64,000 nucleotides of DNA, taken from Fulvivirga imtechensis AK7. GTDB taxonomy: Bacteria; Bacteroidota; Bacteroidia; Cytophagales; Cyclobacteriaceae. The DNA lies in NCBI RefSeq assembly GCF_000331535.1, contig NZ_AMZN01000050.1, positions 1-64,000 of the forward strand, in the 5' to 3' direction. The notes beneath the pieces are model-generated. The model was given only the letters and a program-made list of their open reading frames with translations, had not been told where the DNA came from and searched no databases. A program made the position numbers and the translations under genes. Position 1 is the first letter of the stretch, and each line of letters begins with the position of its first letter. Below, piece after piece: positions 63,071 through 64,000 of the stretch.

Positions 63071-63625
63071 ATGAGAAAAATCATAGTCGTTGGAGGGATA
63101 ATAGTTGCTGTAATTGTAATAGGCATGGCAGGCATGCGCTTTTACACTAAATCATTCAGCCCTCAGGATACTGCCATTTACCAGGGAGAGCACGTGGCTA
63201 TTAAGGTAGACTACAGCCGTCCATATAAAAAGGACAGAGAGATCTTCGGTGGCCTGGTGCCCTATGGTGAGGTGTGGAGGACCGGAGCCAATGAGACAAC
63301 AACATTTACCACCAACAAAGATCTTCGGATCGGCAACAAGTTATTGAAAGCAGGCTCTTATTCTCTCTTTACTATACCCGGACCGGACACCTGGACCGTG
63401 ATATTCAATCAGGAAACCGGGCAGTGGGGAGTATCTCCATTTAGCGGAAGGGCCAACCGTGACCCTGAAAAGGATGTGTTGACAATGGAGATACCCTCAA
63501 TTCAAACCAAGAGCCTGTTCGAACAATTCACCATATCTTTTGAGAGAATGGGTAAAGAAATAGAAATGATCCTTATGTGGGATCATACTTTAATTGTAGT
63601 GCCCATCTATGTAGCGGAAAATTAG
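63071..63625 (+). CDS. DUF2911 family membrane-anchored protein
   Basis: The 184-residue protein begins with a membrane helix (IIVVGGIIVAVIVIGMAGM). It has the DUF2911 signature GLVPYGEVWRTGANETTTFTTN followed by LKAGSYSLFTIPG. The domain occurs in many Bacteroidota secreted proteins of unknown function. It is 48 bases after the YwqK gene on the same strand. Confidence 0.87.
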   Translation: MRKIIVVGGIIVAVIVIGMAGMRFYTKSFSPQDTAIYQGEHVAIKVDYSRPYKKDREIFGGLVPYGEVWRTGANETTTFTTNKDLRIGNKLLKAGSYSLFTIPGPDTWTVIFNQETGQWGVSPFSGRANRDPEKDVLTMEIPSIQTKSLFEQFTISFERMGKEIEMILMWDHTLIVVPIYVAEN

Positions 63626-64000
63626 AAGGATGTTACCTTTAGCTTTACCTGTACATTCTCAGTGTTGACTTCCTCGGATTCATCGACTGAAGCAATTTTT
63701 TCAGAACGCGATATCTTTAACCAGATCCTGCTTTCCTCTACACCACGACCAACCAGGTAAGCTTTTATGGCTTCTGATTGTTTTTGAGTTCGGTCGTTGT
63801 GGTATGTGTACCTGATTTCGAGTTGCTCTATTATCTCATACACCACATCGGCAGTATCCGCCACAAGCTCTTCATCATAATCTACCATTTCCAGAGAGTC
63901 AACATCATCACCTGCCATGGAATCATATGATGTTTCAAGAGAATCACGACTTAATATCGGACGTTCCACCTGGGAGAATATAGAATCTATGACCACCTCC
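63622..64000 (-). CDS. OmpA-like C-terminal region, partial at the window edge
   Basis: The reading frame runs in from beyond the right edge, so the N-terminus is not visible. The visible 125 codons have an acidic linker (SMAGDDVDSLEMVDYDEELVADTADV) then a segment RTQKQSEAIKAYLVGRGVEESRIWLKI that resembles the OmpA-type peptidoglycan-binding fold (Q.R...AV..YL...GV...R). It might be OmpA-family. Its 3' end overlaps the DUF2911 gene by 4 bases. Confidence 0.6.
   Translation of the reverse strand, partial: EVVIDSIFSQVERPILSRDSLETSYDSMAGDDVDSLEMVDYDEELVADTADVVYEIIEQLEIRYTYHNDRTQKQSEAIKAYLVGRGVEESRIWLKISRSEKIASVDESEEVNTENVQVKLKVTSF

Overview
The window looks like chromosomal DNA of a Cytophagales-type member of the Bacteroidota (Fulvivirga/Roseivirga-like is a guess from gene content). 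The evidence is the moderate-to-low GC, many Bacteroidota-restricted families (DUF4175 coiled-coil protein, NusB with a long N-terminal extension, DUF4293, DUF2911, DUF1573 lipoprotein, Ig-like lipoprotein, YwqK-type repeat protein) and GG-leader Cys-rich peptides of the kind common in this phylum. No rRNA, tRNA, CRISPR array or intact transposase was seen.

Layout. 253-1696: comF, a CxxC carboxymuconolactone-decarboxylase-like protein and a small unknown. 1968-10677: a plus-strand run with the DUF4175 protein, an RsbW-like ATPase, ybeY, mnmG, a methyltransferase and an Ig-like lipoprotein. Two perfect ParB-type parS palindromes lie between ybeY and mnmG, and a third degenerate one lies in the lipoprotein gene. 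10678-11067: a gene-free stretch packed with DnaA boxes next to an almost pure A/T tract, read here as the replication origin (oriC). Sampled GC skew flips sign across it. 11068-14727: TPR protein and acyl-CoA ligase. 14899: a six-Cys GG-leader peptide. 15183-19460 (minus): membrane MutS-like ATPase and feoB-feoA. 19698-22872: a putative toxin/effector with a papain-like active site, a hydrolase, an ECF sigma factor with a membrane partner, and a decayed DUF433/DUF5615 toxin-antitoxin pair. 23404-32787: DUF2071 protein, oligopeptidase, M20 peptidase, hydrolase, dxs, scpA and a flippase-like membrane protein. 33106-35713: secreted protein and a TPR/HTH sensor-regulator. 35934-38010: two short GG-leader Cys-rich peptides flanking a membrane protein that fuses C39-like, VKOR and thioredoxin domains. 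38200-42299 (minus): coaE, CdaR-like, yajC, DUF1573, YtxH, nusB. 42620-52794: leucine dehydrogenase, two ABC exporters, a VapBC-like pair, two paralogous barrel-like proteins, truA, a CAT-like acetyltransferase and a thiolase. 52863-64000: DUF4293, htpG, an FAD reductase, an aspartyl protease, LOG, RidA, YwqK and DUF2911 proteins, and a partial OmpA-like protein.

How it fits together. The origin-proximal half combines oriC, parS and, about 20 kb away, scpA (the SMC partner), so it forms the origin and segregation domain of the chromosome even though dnaA and parAB are not in the window. The accessory interest lies in the secreted-peptide loci. The peptides at 14899 and 37849 share one leader type although they are 23 kb apart, and the second sits beside a disulfide-forming membrane protein. 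The protein at 19698 carries an N-terminal motif of the kind seen in eCIS/DUF4157-associated proteins. Several short inverted repeats sharing AGTGTYTSTAAGAAAA-like ends and a GTTCGGGACARGC core are scattered through intergenic gaps and look like a small non-autonomous element family.
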